From Strongylocentrotus purpuratus (taxonomy: Eukaryota; Echinodermata; Echinoidea; Camarodonta; Strongylocentrotidae): 64,000 bases of DNA. The position numbers and the translations under genes are program-made. Positions 24,332-36,204 of the stretch are shown here, piece by piece. Under the pieces are notes generated by a model. It saw only the letters and a list, made by a program, of their open reading frames with translations, was not told the DNA's origin and did no database searches. Location: NCBI RefSeq assembly GCF_000002235.5, contig NW_022145599.1, positions 22,020,155 to 22,084,154 on the forward strand, written 5' to 3'. The stretch's first letter is position 1; the number at the start of each line of letters is the position of its first letter.

Positions 24332-26997
24332 CCCAATAAACAAAATCACGTGAAAATCACGTCAATATCAAGGTATCGACTTGAGTAGAGTTACGTTCTT
24401 CAAACACCGGACATTTACGTAAATGTGTTAATACGTTTATTGCATTAGGTAACTTAAAACACACGTAGACTAAATCACGCAATTGTCACTACAATATCCT
24501 ATTATAATAACGTGATTATCCCTACCTTGGAGACCATGGTTTGTAAACCTAATACTCCCGTGTTTGTTTGGTTATGAAATTACATCTTCATACACGAAAT
24601 TATCGCGTCACAGAAACACGTGAAGCGTTAGTGATAGTTTTTGTCAAAATATCTGCGTGAAATTCACGTGAATATTACGAGGCTGACTTGAAATGAATCA
24701 TGTTCTTCATTCACGTGAAATTTACGTCGAAGAGGAAGTATGTTACTGTAACCCGCGTTCAACCCAATAATTACGCAAATGTAACACAATAAATGAACCA
24801 AAATAATGACGTTCTCATCCCGTTTCTGAGCATCGTGTCTTGGATCCAAGCGCGCCGGAAGCAGTTTGGGATAGGAGGGGGTTGGGTGGGGGGGGGGGGT
24901 GCAAACATCCCAGAAGAGAAAGCTAGTTGCAACTGGTCCAGTTGATGAACCATTTAATGCCATCTGGTAACCCTGGAAATTGAAATGGGCTAAATGATCC
25001 AGTTGATCCAGGCCAGTTATAATTCAACTGGTCTAGCTGAGCCATTAGAACCATTTGGTAAAACTTCCAACCAGTTGAACAGCAACAATACTTCAATACT
25101 GGTACGTCTGTATTTCCAATGTAAGGGCATTGGTAATAAGTAGACTTACATAATTGAATTAATCGAAAAAATTTCGTATACTTGTACTTTAATGAAATTA
25201 TTTTAGTTCACAGTTAATGTTTCCCTTATTCATGTTTAACTAAATGTAATTTATACGAAGTAGCGAAATGTCCTAATAACTGGTAATTTATATTTGTAGT
25301 ATTTTCGAAATGAATTGCATATAACTAAATCATCAGTAATTAAGAAATATGCTGTAAATTCAGATAAATTGTTTAAAAAACATAGATCTGCACGCACCCC
25401 ATATTCAATATGCAAATGAATTGGTGTCAGCTGGGTCAACTCGAAATATGCCAACGCTCAGTCGTCAACTGGTGCAACTGGAAATATGCACACTCCAGTA
25501 ATCAACTGGTGCAATGAAAATATGCCAACAGTCAGTTATCAACTGGTGAACATAGAAATATGCCAACAGTCACGGGATTATCACCACGGAACTTAAACGG
25601 TAACTGTGAAACCATCAAGACACCCAAGAATAACTCATTTTCACACATGGAAAACATGGAATACCCAGCTTATATTAATAATCCGTTTGAGTCACGCGAT
25701 CATCACCGCGGAACTGCTGGCAACTTTGACTACGATTTAAATAGGTGTTTTTAGACACCGATTTATGACTAATTTTTACACCTAAAAGTCACGTATGCCC
25801 AGCTTAGATTAATTATCCGTTTGAGTCACGAGATCATCACCGCGGAATTTATGGCAACTTTGACTTCCATTTAAATAGGTGTTTTAAGACACCTAATAAT
25901 GACTAATTTTTCACACCTAAAAGTCACGTATGCCCTGCTTAGATTAATATTCCGTTTGAGTCAAGAGATCATCACCGCGGAATTTATGGCAACTTTGACT
26001 TCCATTTAAATAGGTGTTTTAAGACACCTAATAATGACTAATTTTTCACACCTAAAAGTCACGTATGCCCTGCTTAGATTAATATTCCGTTTGAGTCACG
26101 GGATCATCACCGCGGAACTGCTGGCAACTTTGACTACCATTCAAATAGGTGTTTTAAGACACCTAATAACTACTACTTTTTCACACCTAAATATCACGGA
26201 TTCACAGCTTAGATTAGTAATCAGTTTTAACTACTTGATCATCACCAAGACAGTTATGGTACCTTTGAAACTATTTAAATAGGTGTTTTAAGACACCTAA
26301 TAATGACTAATTTTTCACACCTAAAAGTCACGTATGACCAGCTTAGATCAATAATCCGTTTGAGTCACGAGATCATCACCGCGGAACTTATGGCAACTTT
26401 GACTACCATTTAAAAAGGTGTTTTAAAACACTTAATAATTACTAATTTTCACACCTACATATCACGTTTTTACAGCTTAGATTAGTATTCAGCTTGAGCC
26501 ACGTGATCATAACCAAGAAATTTATGGTAACTTTGAAACCTTTTAAAGAGGTGTGTAAGACACCTCAGAATTACTAGTTGAATATAACCAGAGATTCACG
26601 GACAGAACAATAAGACGATTAGCCGGTGTAAGTAACGTGATTATAACTATCAACCTTTGGATAACCTGTGAAACCAATCGATAAAGGTGCTTACAAGACC
26701 AAATAATTACGTATTTATCGCCACCATCGGTTAACTGACAAAAAACTCGTTGCTTGGTCAAGTGGTTATTTGGTCATAAACACTTGATTTACAGAGGTAA
26801 GTGGAATCACGTTACTCCAGTCGCGTGATAAACTGGTGGTTTTTAGGTTAGATGAAAACGTGAACAGGAGTACCTTTTTTGTTTAAATGAAGGCACGTGT
26901 CGATAACGTTTAAATCTAGTTCAAAAGGCACTATACTTTAAAATCACTTAAAATACACTCCCAAAAGAGGTTACTTTTTAGTGTTCTGTTTATTGGG
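24332..26997. mobile_element. 2.67-kb TIR element carrying its own satellite
   Basis: Exact 11-bp inverted ends CCCAATAAACA and TGTTTATTGGG. In unit 2 the flanks meet directly at about 44,138-44,145 (GAATAGAT followed by GAATCGGTATC), an empty site. No transposase frame is seen. Contents: subterminal repeats rich in TCACGTGAA and TTACG (24,340-24,750), a poly(G) tract (24,888-24,899), about 50-bp repeats around ATCAACTGGTGCAA (25,430-25,575) and a 135-bp satellite (25,600-26,590). A 2-bp target duplication (TA or AT) is possible but not clean. Confidence 0.7.
25600..26590. repeat. 135-bp tandem satellite, about seven copies
   Basis: Each unit has AGGTGTTTTAAGACACCT, a near-palindrome, beginning at about 25,740, 25,875, 26,010, 26,145, 26,279, 26,413 and 26,547. 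Between them lie TTTTTCACACCTAAAAGTCACG and GATCATCACCGCGGAA blocks. Spacing is 134-135 bp. Frames across it are incidental. Confidence 0.9.
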
Positions 26998-29900
26998 ATG
27001 ATTGGTATCAAAAATAAGGAACTCAGCAATGAGAACTACTGTAGATATTTAATGCTATCGTTTTACAAATTTTAAGACCAATAATATATTGCTTTAATAA
27101 GACATCTTGGTTTGACAACGTCAACCATTGTATATAGGTAAATGTAAAGACAGAAGCAGATCATGGGCAATTGTAGAACGTATAATGGCATCGAATAACT
27201 TTGCTTTTATACAAAACTAGCATTCTGGTAATGTAAGAAGGTGTATATTGATTTTTTTTGGTTTTTGTTTAAAAGCAAAGTTATCGCCTAGTATCCGGGC
27301 TAGTTTACATGTTTCATTTGAAATTATCAAATACATTTAAATTAACATGGGCACAGAAATACTAAAGCAAAGAAAATACATGCTAACATATTTTGCAAAG
27401 GCAAGTCGTGATGTAACGTGAATTTCAGTAGAAATAAATGGACTTAAACAGAATTTGAAAAAATATGTCTACCTTTGTTTTTGTTATTCGATATGATTAC
27501 AAAACATCTAACATTTAAGTTAATGCAATGAAAAAAAAAGTAAAACATTACAGGATAGACCTGCATTTCATTTCCTTGTCCTTTATTCTTTATTCAACTA
27601 AAATTGTCCCTCTTACAAAGGCGACTACAGAATTTGTATTGGGTCCAATTCCAATATACAATGATGACAAGCAAAAATAAATGAATATACAAACACAATC
27701 AAAGGAGTCGTGTCAGTCATAAATAGAAAGCGAGGAGGGGGGGGGGGGGGGAGGTTCATCCAATACAAAACAAACTTTGGTAATCAAAAGAGGGGAATCT
27801 GACCCCATCGACCCCCTAATTCGGTCCCTCCTTTACCAGATAGAGGTACCACATGAAGACCATTTTTCGATTACTTTTACTTCCTTCACTTGGTTGTATA
27901 ATTACTGATTACTGAAATTTTCATAGATTTCCATTCTCTTGGCTGTTGATAAAGGATTAAATCTATTTCATCAAACGGCTGTGTAAACAAGGAATGTGCA
28001 ACTATCAGTTGTTTTAAGGGTACATGTATGAATAAATATGATTTTGTTTAGATCACATGGAAATTCATGAATTATTTAGTAAAGAACAAATAGATTAGGT
28101 CCTTGGGATGTAGAATTTTCGCGGATTTGCCAATTTACGTCTGATTGATCACAACTTTTAAAAATCATAATTGTCTTAGTTGCAAAGATGTTCATAGCTT
28201 TCTTCTTTCTAAGGATTTTCCTAAAGCATTCCGTTCCTTTAATTTTCCGCTTTTTGTAAAATTTCAAGTTTCAAGTACCTCGAAATCCGGTTGCATTTTG
28301 TGTTACAGGATATTATCATATTTTTCATGGAATACATGTTAAGTTTGGTTTCCAGCTTATGACACATAAGTATTCCTATGGAGCATCTCAACTTTCAGCA
28401 ATATCACTTTCACTTCGTAATTAGCGTGTTTTCCTGACTGACAACATTGCGAAGTTGGAAATCATTCATGAAAGATCAACCAATCAGATATCGCGAAGAA
28501 ATGGGTTGATGTTTCATATATTGCTATGTAGTACCACCATTTATTAATTTTCAACAAAGTTGCAATTGGATGAATACAAGACGACTGATCAGAAAGTTGC
28601 TGATGAAATCACGTTTTATCTATATTCCCTTGTCCGGCTTCTTGGCTCAGTGATTGTTGGTTTTGTGGATCATTTTCGTCTCAAGTATTATCACCAAATC
28701 TAGACTTCTCCTTCACGATCGACTTTCTCGGATTACGTGACTCCTTTAATCAATGGTGAGCTTCATTTTGACATTAAGACCATCAATGCATTTGATATGC
28801 ACTAATTATCCGTATGTACTCCAGTGTATGGTTGTAATAACTTGTTCCACTTTTAGCTATATCGTTATATAACACAGCACAGATATCAAATTGAATTGAA
28901 TTTGTCTTCTGCAAAACATACGCACCGAATTTCATTTCAACGGTACCTCAAACACAAAATCTAACATTCTCTTGAACGTATACACAATATCATAAAACTG
29001 ATAAAAATGTTGACATCAAAACAAAATGTAACCGATAACACACTATTAAAAAATAATCATCAATAAATCACAATAAGCGTTCACTTGATAGCTTCATAGC
29101 CCGGGGGGGGGGGGGAGTGGATGATTACAAGAATAAAAAGGAACGATGATGGTGATGATGATGTTGATGATAATGATGATGAGAATAAAATGAACACATG
29201 TTGATGTGAGTACGTCTAACACATAAAAACGTATTGTATAAAAGAGTTATACAATAAAGCGATTGGTGTTTATAGAAACCTGGAAAGAACATTTCATTTC
29301 ATTTTCTTTTCATTTCATTTCATTTTTATTTCATTTCATTTCATTTATTTTCATTTCATTTCATTTATTTTCATATTTCTCATGTGACATATACATCTCA
29401 AAACAAAGTACAAATTGTTTTGTGTGTGATAGAATAACAATCAATAATACATGATAAATAACATAAAGATAAGTGGTCGATATAGAGTACTGATTTAACT
29501 GAGAGAAATATGATGGGACCTACATGAAAGCAAGCTTGTAAAGCTGTAAGCCCCAGTGAAATAATTTGTGGTTATGAATGGAAGACGGATATAAATTGTG
29601 ACCAATCCAAATAAATCAAACAATAAAAAGGGAGAAAACATGCGGTGATGCTGTTTATATTTAATCAGCACCGGAAAAAGATCAAACAATGTACCCTGAC
29701 ATAAATGCTTTCTTCGTACTGAATTTGAATGAATTTAAGGTTTTACATGTTTCAATTGAGTCTGGGAGTACATTCCATAGATCTGGACCATGAAGTCTTA
29801 TTTTTCACCTTTTCACCTCTATGATTAAAACCGACAGCAAGCAAAATGTGTACTCTTTATTCATTATGGGATGAAAATGTAGACTAACATGTTCATTTGA

Positions 29901-30558
29901 GTGTATTGTATATGTGGTTAGTAAGGATGACAAATTTCAAGTGTGACAATCAACAGTTTGTTCAAATGGTCGATGAAAGGGAGAAAGGGTCTATACCCCC
30001 CCCCCCCAAAAAAAAGTGGACACTATTTATAATAGGATTTTTTTTTAATGAGTCTCTGAGAGACGATTTAAACAAAATTGGGGCATCTGGTAATTCAATT
30101 GTTTATGACCGTTTCCATCCTGTATAGTCAAATCAAACTATAAGAAAAACAATTATCAAAGAAGACGAAAGACTTGATGCATGGCTGATCGTCAACGAAA
30201 CGGAGTTAAGTCTTTTGTCAACTCTGTTTGTTGCTACGGTAGGCAGCCAGTGAAAACGAACTCGTCTAATCAAGTTATGGAATTGTACGCATTACTTAAA
30301 AAAAACAGAACTTTGTTATTCCTGGCTCATCTTTCCTGATTGAGGTGTCATATGGCGGATTCATCAAGAGGACACCCATGACTTTTTTAAGCTTTCCTAC
30401 CAACTGCGTATTTCGAATTAAGGAAAGAAGGCTGCTTCTGAATCTTTGGGAAATAGTCCATCATTCGTAATACAGATATGATTTATCGTTTCCAACTCTT
30501 TATAATAAAATAAATCGAGCCACGAAGGCGCTAGACTCTAAATTGTTGTTTAAGTTAG

Positions 30559-30849
30559 GTGAGAAGATAATTATGATACTTTAAAAAAACTTTCTTGAAC
30601 AATTCTTTAATTTGTCCTAGCTTGAAAATATGCGTTCACCATGTGCATTACATTTGCAATTGATGATTCATAAGTGAAAAAAAATCAGTCACAGGCAACT
30701 GTCCACAACGTTAAACGAAGTAATTTTCAAATATTGCATGGAAACATGTGGTTCACCTAAATACCATGACAATTTGACAGAAAGTAAATTGATATCCTTT
30801 AAGCTCTGTGTAACTGGTATTCGTTCTTTCCTTTGTAAATTCATTTCAG
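30559..30849 (+). other. Putative 5'UTR intron of receptor 2
   Basis: Acceptor TTCATTTCAG with AG at 30,848-30,849, 29 nt before the ATG at 30,879. Candidate donor AG|GTGAGA at 30,559. Same layout as receptor 1; the donor is uncertain. Confidence 0.4.
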
Positions 30850-30878
30850 AAAACCTTTTAGCTGATCACAGGTTAAAT

Positions 30879-32123
30879 ATGACAGATGAAAGCACCCTTC
30901 CTACGTCGGCATTTGATCCAACAAACGGCAGTCTTACAGGCGGTTATTATGATAATCAGTCTTTAGGCGTCGCCCAAGGTGTTGCTCTCTTCATCATCTT
31001 TCTTATGATATGCATCACAGGAATCATCGGAAACTCCATCGTGATCCTCGCCATTGTTCTCTCTCGCAAGCTCAGATCGACCCTCAACTGGTTTATCCTG
31101 AACCTTGCATGTGCCGATCTGTTGACGTCGATCTGCATTCCCTTTCAAAACAGTCCGAATGACTGGACCTTTTACTTGTCGTTACATTTCATGTGGGCCT
31201 GTGTTGGCGTAAGCCTTACAACCCATGCTTTCCTTGGCTTCACCAGTTGGTATCGCGTCACGAGAAACCAAGAAAAATTCAAGAAACTTTACAAGGCTCG
31301 AAACTTATGCCTTATGATTGCTTTCACGTGGTTGATTAACTTCTCCCTTTCCTTCTCAAGTGGCGTATTAGACAATGAAAAAGTTCGCTTTGTCGGAGCC
31401 TTTTGGGTCTTCGGGCATTGTGCAATTGTTGTCACTGTGTACCTAAAACTATGGAGGTTCATTGCACACCTAGCAGAGAAGACGAAGCCAACGAAGAAAG
31501 TCGACGAAAAGATACAAAATGCAATATGCATGGACACATTATGCCCCGATGAAAACCAAGTTACCCAACAAGGCGGTTTGGTCATTGAGAATACTGTTTT
31601 GAGGGCATCTCATTCGTCCGAGCATTTAGGAAGCCAGACCTGCGACAAATCAAAAGGTGAAAGACTCAAATCTGGTCAGCCGGAGAACCACATGCAGGAT
31701 GCGAAGGCTTTGACGGTATCCCCATCTCTGGAAGAGATAAAAAGCACAGTTGGCGAATATGACAGAGGAGCGAAAGAAGTACCAGTACGTGTCGATGGAT
31801 TGGAAACCAAATTACCTCTCAAGAAACAGACACAACCTAAAATTGACAAGAAGCTTCTTGCTGTTACCAAGAATCTGTTGGTCATTCTCGTTGCTTTTGT
31901 CATCTGCTTCATTCCTTACGCTGTAACCATATGTTTACCGATATCTTCCAGCGCACATTCCTGGCTTTTTTTCCTTCTATTGTCGAATAGCTGTATTAAT
32001 CCCATCATCTACGCCAGAAGGATTCGTGCCTTTAGGGAGGTGATGGTATGCATCATAAGATGTAGGCTAGGAAGCATTCCCATGCCCATCGACTTGGTAC
32101 GGAAAATGAGAACCACTGGCTAA
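30879..32123 (+). CDS. Receptor 2: intact class A GPCR, SWY subgroup A
   Basis: 414-residue seven-helix receptor, expected at the plasma membrane; ligand unknown. N-terminus about 30 residues with two N-glycosylation sequons (N16, N26). GN at 51-52 (TM1), D80 in NLACADLL (TM2), S123-W124-Y125 replacing D/E-R-Y (TM3), W151 (TM4), H180 at the usual TM5 proline position, Y188. A third intracellular loop of about 130 residues rich in Lys, Ser and Glu follows, then FVICFIPY at 340-347 (TM6, Phe instead of the toggle Trp), NPIIY 374-378 (TM7) and an IPMPI tail. The frame is open upstream to an ATG at 30,738, but the start at 30,879 follows a splice acceptor and aligns with the family start. It differs from receptor 1 by a 4-residue deletion in the TM2-TM3 loop and by a block of changes from TM4 to TM5. 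The 3' region is interrupted by a LINE at 32,155. Confidence 0.95.
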   Translation: MTDESTLPTSAFDPTNGSLTGGYYDNQSLGVAQGVALFIIFLMICITGIIGNSIVILAIVLSRKLRSTLNWFILNLACADLLTSICIPFQNSPNDWTFYLSLHFMWACVGVSLTTHAFLGFTSWYRVTRNQEKFKKLYKARNLCLMIAFTWLINFSLSFSSGVLDNEKVRFVGAFWVFGHCAIVVTVYLKLWRFIAHLAEKTKPTKKVDEKIQNAICMDTLCPDENQVTQQGGLVIENTVLRASHSSEHLGSQTCDKSKGERLKSGQPENHMQDAKALTVSPSLEEIKSTVGEYDRGAKEVPVRVDGLETKLPLKKQTQPKIDKKLLAVTKNLLVILVAFVICFIPYAVTICLPISSSAHSWLFFLLLSNSCINPIIYARRIRAFREVMVCIIRCRLGSIPMPIDLVRKMRTTG

Positions 32124-32154
32124 AAAAATAACTTGCAATCACCCAGTGAAACTT

Positions 32155-32972
32155 CTTCTTCTTCTTCTTCTTCTTCTTATCGAGTCACTACACAAGTCCC
32201 GTCCAGTGGTCCACACAGGCTTTAGCACGGCAATTAACGGCTTCCAGGTCATTTTGGGTGCATGGCTCTGGCAGGAGTGGGCAGACTAGCAGGTGTTCCA
32301 TTGTCTGTTCCTGGCCGCATTCACATGCCGTTTGTTCGTCTCCTAGACCCCACCTCTGCATTAGGACTCTGCATCGACCGTAGCCAGTTCTTAGGCGGTT
32401 GAGGCTAAGCCAGGTAGGCCAAGTCTCACTGGAGCCGGTTGCGAGGGATTCCTTCGGGCTGAGGGAGAGTTTATGTGGAGTGGTCTGAAGGTGGTTAGAC
32501 CACAAAGTCATCCTTTGGTTGTGAGGGCTAGTATTAAGAGGCTCTACCGAGTGCAGAAAGCTGTGTCTGGATTTGAGCCGCTTGCCCACTGGCTGTTGTT
32601 CGAAGAGTGGGTGGAGTGGATTGTTTTCTTGTTTGTCCTTTCGATTATATTCTTTTTATGTCATACGTCTTTATCCTTTTTTTGTTTTTCTTTAAATATT
32701 TTTTATAGTTTACATGTACTCTACCTTGCTGATACCTCCTCAAAATATATACGATAGACTATCATTAATTCTGCTGCATTACCATATAGCTTACTTAGAG
32801 GTTACTGCAGATCAATCACCTGTACTGTATCTAGAGTATAGTTAATTAGTGTAGGAGAACAGTAAAAACAGTGGGGCCATTGAAGGAGCGTTCACGTCGC
32901 GGTCCGTCAGATGAAAATCTGCGAATCCTTCAACCACACTACTCAAGTTTCTTTTAGTAACTACCACAACCA
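32155..32972 (-). mobile_element. 5'-truncated non-LTR retrotransposon in the receptor 2 3' region
   Basis: Flanked by a perfect 14-bp target-site duplication, ACCCAGTGAAACTT, at 32,141-32,154 and 32,973-32,986. Units 1 and 3 have one uninterrupted related sequence there. The element lies on the minus strand with a (GAA)n tail at 32,155-32,177. The last 130 or so residues of ORF2 (32,188-32,589) are readable: the LNRLRTGYGRC motif and a CECGQEQTMEHLLVCPL zinc-knuckle-like motif, typical of the C-terminus after the RT domain in many LINEs. The 5' part (32,650-32,972) is not recognisable. Confidence 0.85.
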
Positions 32973-33638
32973 ACCCAGTGAAACTTAAAGCAAGGACAAA
33001 AGCACAGTGGAGACAAGTTCCACACAAATTATCGGCAGCCCATTGAGACCAGGAACATTTAACCATAGAAATAATGTAAGGCGGATAAGTTTCCTAGAAT
33101 TTCCTCGCGGACAATTGAAAACTGGAAGCTTTAACCATGGATAAAAACATCCGGTAAACAAGTTCCCCCAATCACGAGTAACTATTCTAGATTTTGCCTG
33201 TCTTGAAGAAATTGCACGGAATAATGCGATAAATTACAATAAAAGTCACTAAGTATTAACCGATTACTTGGAAAATCTCATCAATCCCATGGAAAAACTT
33301 ATAATTTTAATTCTGTATAATAATATGTTGATAAATATGAGAGTTGTTTTTCTTAAAGTTTTCAGTTTTATTCTGCAAAAAAAAGAAAAAAAATTGTTCT
33401 AGTTTTTTTTTATGACTAATAATAATATGTAGTGCCGTAATATTTTCCTAATATGTAATTATGATATATTTTAGTCTTATACATTGTGAAATTATGAACA
33501 ATGAATTATGTTGTATTTATGTTCGTTTATCAAATGATGAAAAGCTTTGTTATAATTATGTTGCAGTTTGTATAAACTAGGATTATAGAAAATGCTTTGC
33601 TTGTATGTTATGTAAGAAAAGGAATTGGAGTTTTTAGA

Positions 33639-33644
33639 AATAAA
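33639..33644 (+). terminator. Poly(A) signal AATAAA for receptor 2
   Basis: Equivalent to 4,213-4,218. The LINE insertion places it about 1.5 kb from the stop codon instead of about 0.4 kb as in unit 1. Confidence 0.4.
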
Positions 33645-33671
33645 TTCAATGAATACAAAAAAAAATCCTTC

Positions 33672-33870
33672 AGTGTGTACCGAAGCGTGTCAATTGGAGG
33701 TGCCGTGGTATGGTGATTCATTCACTAGACTCTCAGTCCCAAGGCTCAGGGTTCGAATCTCAGCGCTACATATGACACTCTCCATCCCAGTGTTAAAGGG
33801 TACCTGGTAATTGCTGAGAGTAATAATAGCTTTAGGGAAAGAGCGGTATTAATACTGTATTACTAATCAG
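33672..33870 (+). repeat. tRNA-derived SINE
   Basis: Head GTGCCGTGGTATGGTGATTC and B box GGTTCGAATCTC in tRNA-like spacing (Leu/Ser-like, with a long variable part), then ACTCTCCATCCCAGTG, GGGTACCTGG and AGAGCGGTATTA. Copies follow receptor 1 (4,256) and receptor 4 (48,903) at the same relative place, so it was present before the duplications. Confidence 0.75.
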
Positions 33871-34875
33871 TATTCATTATTTCCTTAAGATCCTTTGATA
33901 TATTATATTCAGTGGAGTATCCAGCATTATACATTTAAATGGAGCAAGTGTTTCCCCTCTAAAAGATGAATTAAATTGGAATATACCTTTTTATAACACG
34001 GGGTGTCGGTTAGAATTCAGAAAGAAAAAAAAGAAGTTTCAATTTGGGCGATCACACTTCCTATGGTTAGGGTTGCCTAAGGCACATTAGGCTGCCATTG
34101 TCAGTGAAGGTACAATAAGTATCAACCAATGTTCTGAATATGCCAATATTTGTATTTGTATGATATCTTAATCTTAGAATTTGATATTAGTGTTTTGTAT
34201 AGATATAAGTAAATATGTACACGTCAATAATGTCAATGAACACAAATGAGTGCATGTATGAATGTATATTTGATTTATTCACGGTTAAAAACAAAATACA
34301 ATAATTGTGCCCGCATTTAGCAAATACTGTTTTTCAGCGAGGCCGCGATTACATAAAATTCGAACAATAGAATATAAGACAATGAAAATACAATTTACAA
34401 ACAAATATTATTAATTACCAATGATTTATGTGTGTATTTACAATTTGAATTTTGTATGTTATCTTAAATGTATAAGGTATCTTATAGTTAGACATAATTT
34501 ATTTGGTATAGATATAAGTAAATATTTACACGTCAATAATGTCAATTGACAAAAATGATTGTAATCGTGTACTGTATAACAATGTATTTTGCACAACTTC
34601 AATCTCATGTTATCATATACAAAAAAGATGACATATCATACCACATAAGTATACTAAGTCTAGTGAATAATTTGCGGGATGAGATTTTGATGAGAAGTGG
34701 AAACACCACTGCAGATTGATAATTGTGTATTTGTGTATATATATATATATATACTAAAGTATTATAGTCGGTTGTCATTTTCTTTGTATTACTTCACTGT
34801 TAATAAAGAAAGCATGGGCTTGATTGTAAATAAGCTCCACATGACCGATGTTGCGGCTGTAAGTCCCTTTAGAGG

Positions 34876-34975
34876 GTATTGGTAATGATTGCTGCCCTAC
34901 CGAAGGGCACTGGGACATCGACTTGGTATTGAACCTGGGACCTTCCGGTTTCGACACCTCTGCTCACCCCTTAAT
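34876..34975 (-). repeat. tRNA-derived SINE, reverse strand
   Basis: Unit 2 equivalent of the copy at 7,419: B box GGTTCAATACC and the CCCAGTGCCCTTCGGTAGGG body on the minus strand. The head is partly lost. Confidence 0.65.
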
Positions 34976-36013
34976 GCTCTTACCAAGTCCCTCATTGATG
35001 ACTTAAAGGTCATCTGTACTAGTGAACTGGAGGGATAAGACCACCTTGCAAGGTCACTGGACAGGTGATTATCTCATCAAATCAGCTCTCAATTGACATA
35101 AGAAAAAGAGGATCATGGGGGACCAATGGTCACCGATTAGGCATTGTTTCTTATACAGAGGGCGCAAGTAGCTGTAAGTAGTGCAGTGGGCCTTTGAAGC
35201 CATCGGGCCCCTATTTGCTTACTTAGAAGCCTACAATATTTTCTTAGCAGTCTGGTAAGACAAAACAAACAACATTTTTGGAAGGGTGGAAGGGGAAAAA
35301 CTTGCATACTATCACATAAGTGTGGAAACTTTAGGGAATCAAATTATTTAAAGAGTAATAGCCTGGTGATGATTACTTATGTTCGACGTATGAAATGACA
35401 AATGTAAGCAATTCATACTTGAAGCAGACATCTTAGAAAAAAAATGAAGTGAATGAAATATTTGTAATTTGTATTCGAGCTTAAATGTAAGATTATACTT
35501 ATCAAATTCTAAAATTTTTAGTAGTTTCTTGGTAGTATCTTTGTAATCTCTGTAGTAGTCTGCTTTTGTTCATTCTTTTTTCACCCCGCATTAAAAAAAT
35601 ATTCATGTGTATGAATAGACCTGTATACTAATTTTGTGAATACTTTTTGTACCAAAGTTTCTCTTGACGACTTAAAAACCTTATCAGGTTTTTCCGACAA
35701 AGCAACGTTGAGTGCATGCAAAGTGAATGCCATCCATAGAGATGCCATTTTGCATAGCTGGTTAATCAAATAGTTGGTAACCAAGGATTCAGATAGGGGG
35801 CGGGGAGAAACATTCATTTATTGAAATACATTATTAAAGATCTTAAGATTAAGGTACAGGAAGGAAAAACCTCGCAAAGTAAGAATTCGTGTTGGGGATT
35901 CCTGAACAATGTGCATATTAAACACATGTACATAATGGGGGCGATAACGAAATGTTGGAATAGAGAAGAGAAGAGAGGGATAAGGAAGAGCAAGAAAGAG
36001 AATGAGACAGGGT

Positions 36014-36120
36014 AGAGAGAGAGAGAGAGAGAGAGGGAAGGCGATGTGGTAAGTGGGAGAGGAAGCGAGAGAGGAAGAGAGAAAGAGAGAAATAGATAGA
36101 GAGAAAGAGAGATAGAGTGT
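36014..36120. repeat. (GA)n-rich tract
   Basis: Purine-only GAGA and GAAAGA repeats, with a related tract at 50,755-50,870 in unit 3. Open frames on either strand are compositional. Confidence 0.9.
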
Positions 36121-36204
36121 AGGGGTGATGGTATTGGTACTGAAGAAATAGACCAGTTTACCACCATATTCAAATTTCATGCATACTGTTTAAGTAGAAG
36201 TTCA

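Larger units (their letters stand above)
1..28265 (+). repeat. Segmental duplication, unit 1 (left end outside window)
   Basis: Base 1 onward matches 28,266 onward almost base for base through the receptor gene (2,589 / 30,879) and its 3' region. Further collinear blocks are 3,860-7,400 with 33,000-35,880, 11,760-12,070 with 38,260-38,565, 14,345-16,430 with 38,575-42,450 and 26,998-28,300 with 44,140-45,400. Unit 1 is longer because it carries foldback elements, a local duplication, an hAT-like insertion, a multiplied LINE array and a satellite element. It lacks the receptor found at 40,282 in unit 2. The limits are arbitrary because the repeat is cyclic. Confidence 0.9.

Noticed and set aside
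24128..24349. Open frames in the (CA)n tract
   Set aside because: Alternating codons from a dinucleotide repeat on both strands.
25600..26590. CRISPR-like array
   Set aside because: The whole 135-bp unit repeats, with no unique spacers, and the context is eukaryotic.
30879..32123. Opsin identity for the receptors
   Set aside because: TM7 lacks the retinal-binding lysine: the helix before NPIIY reads LLLSNSCI.
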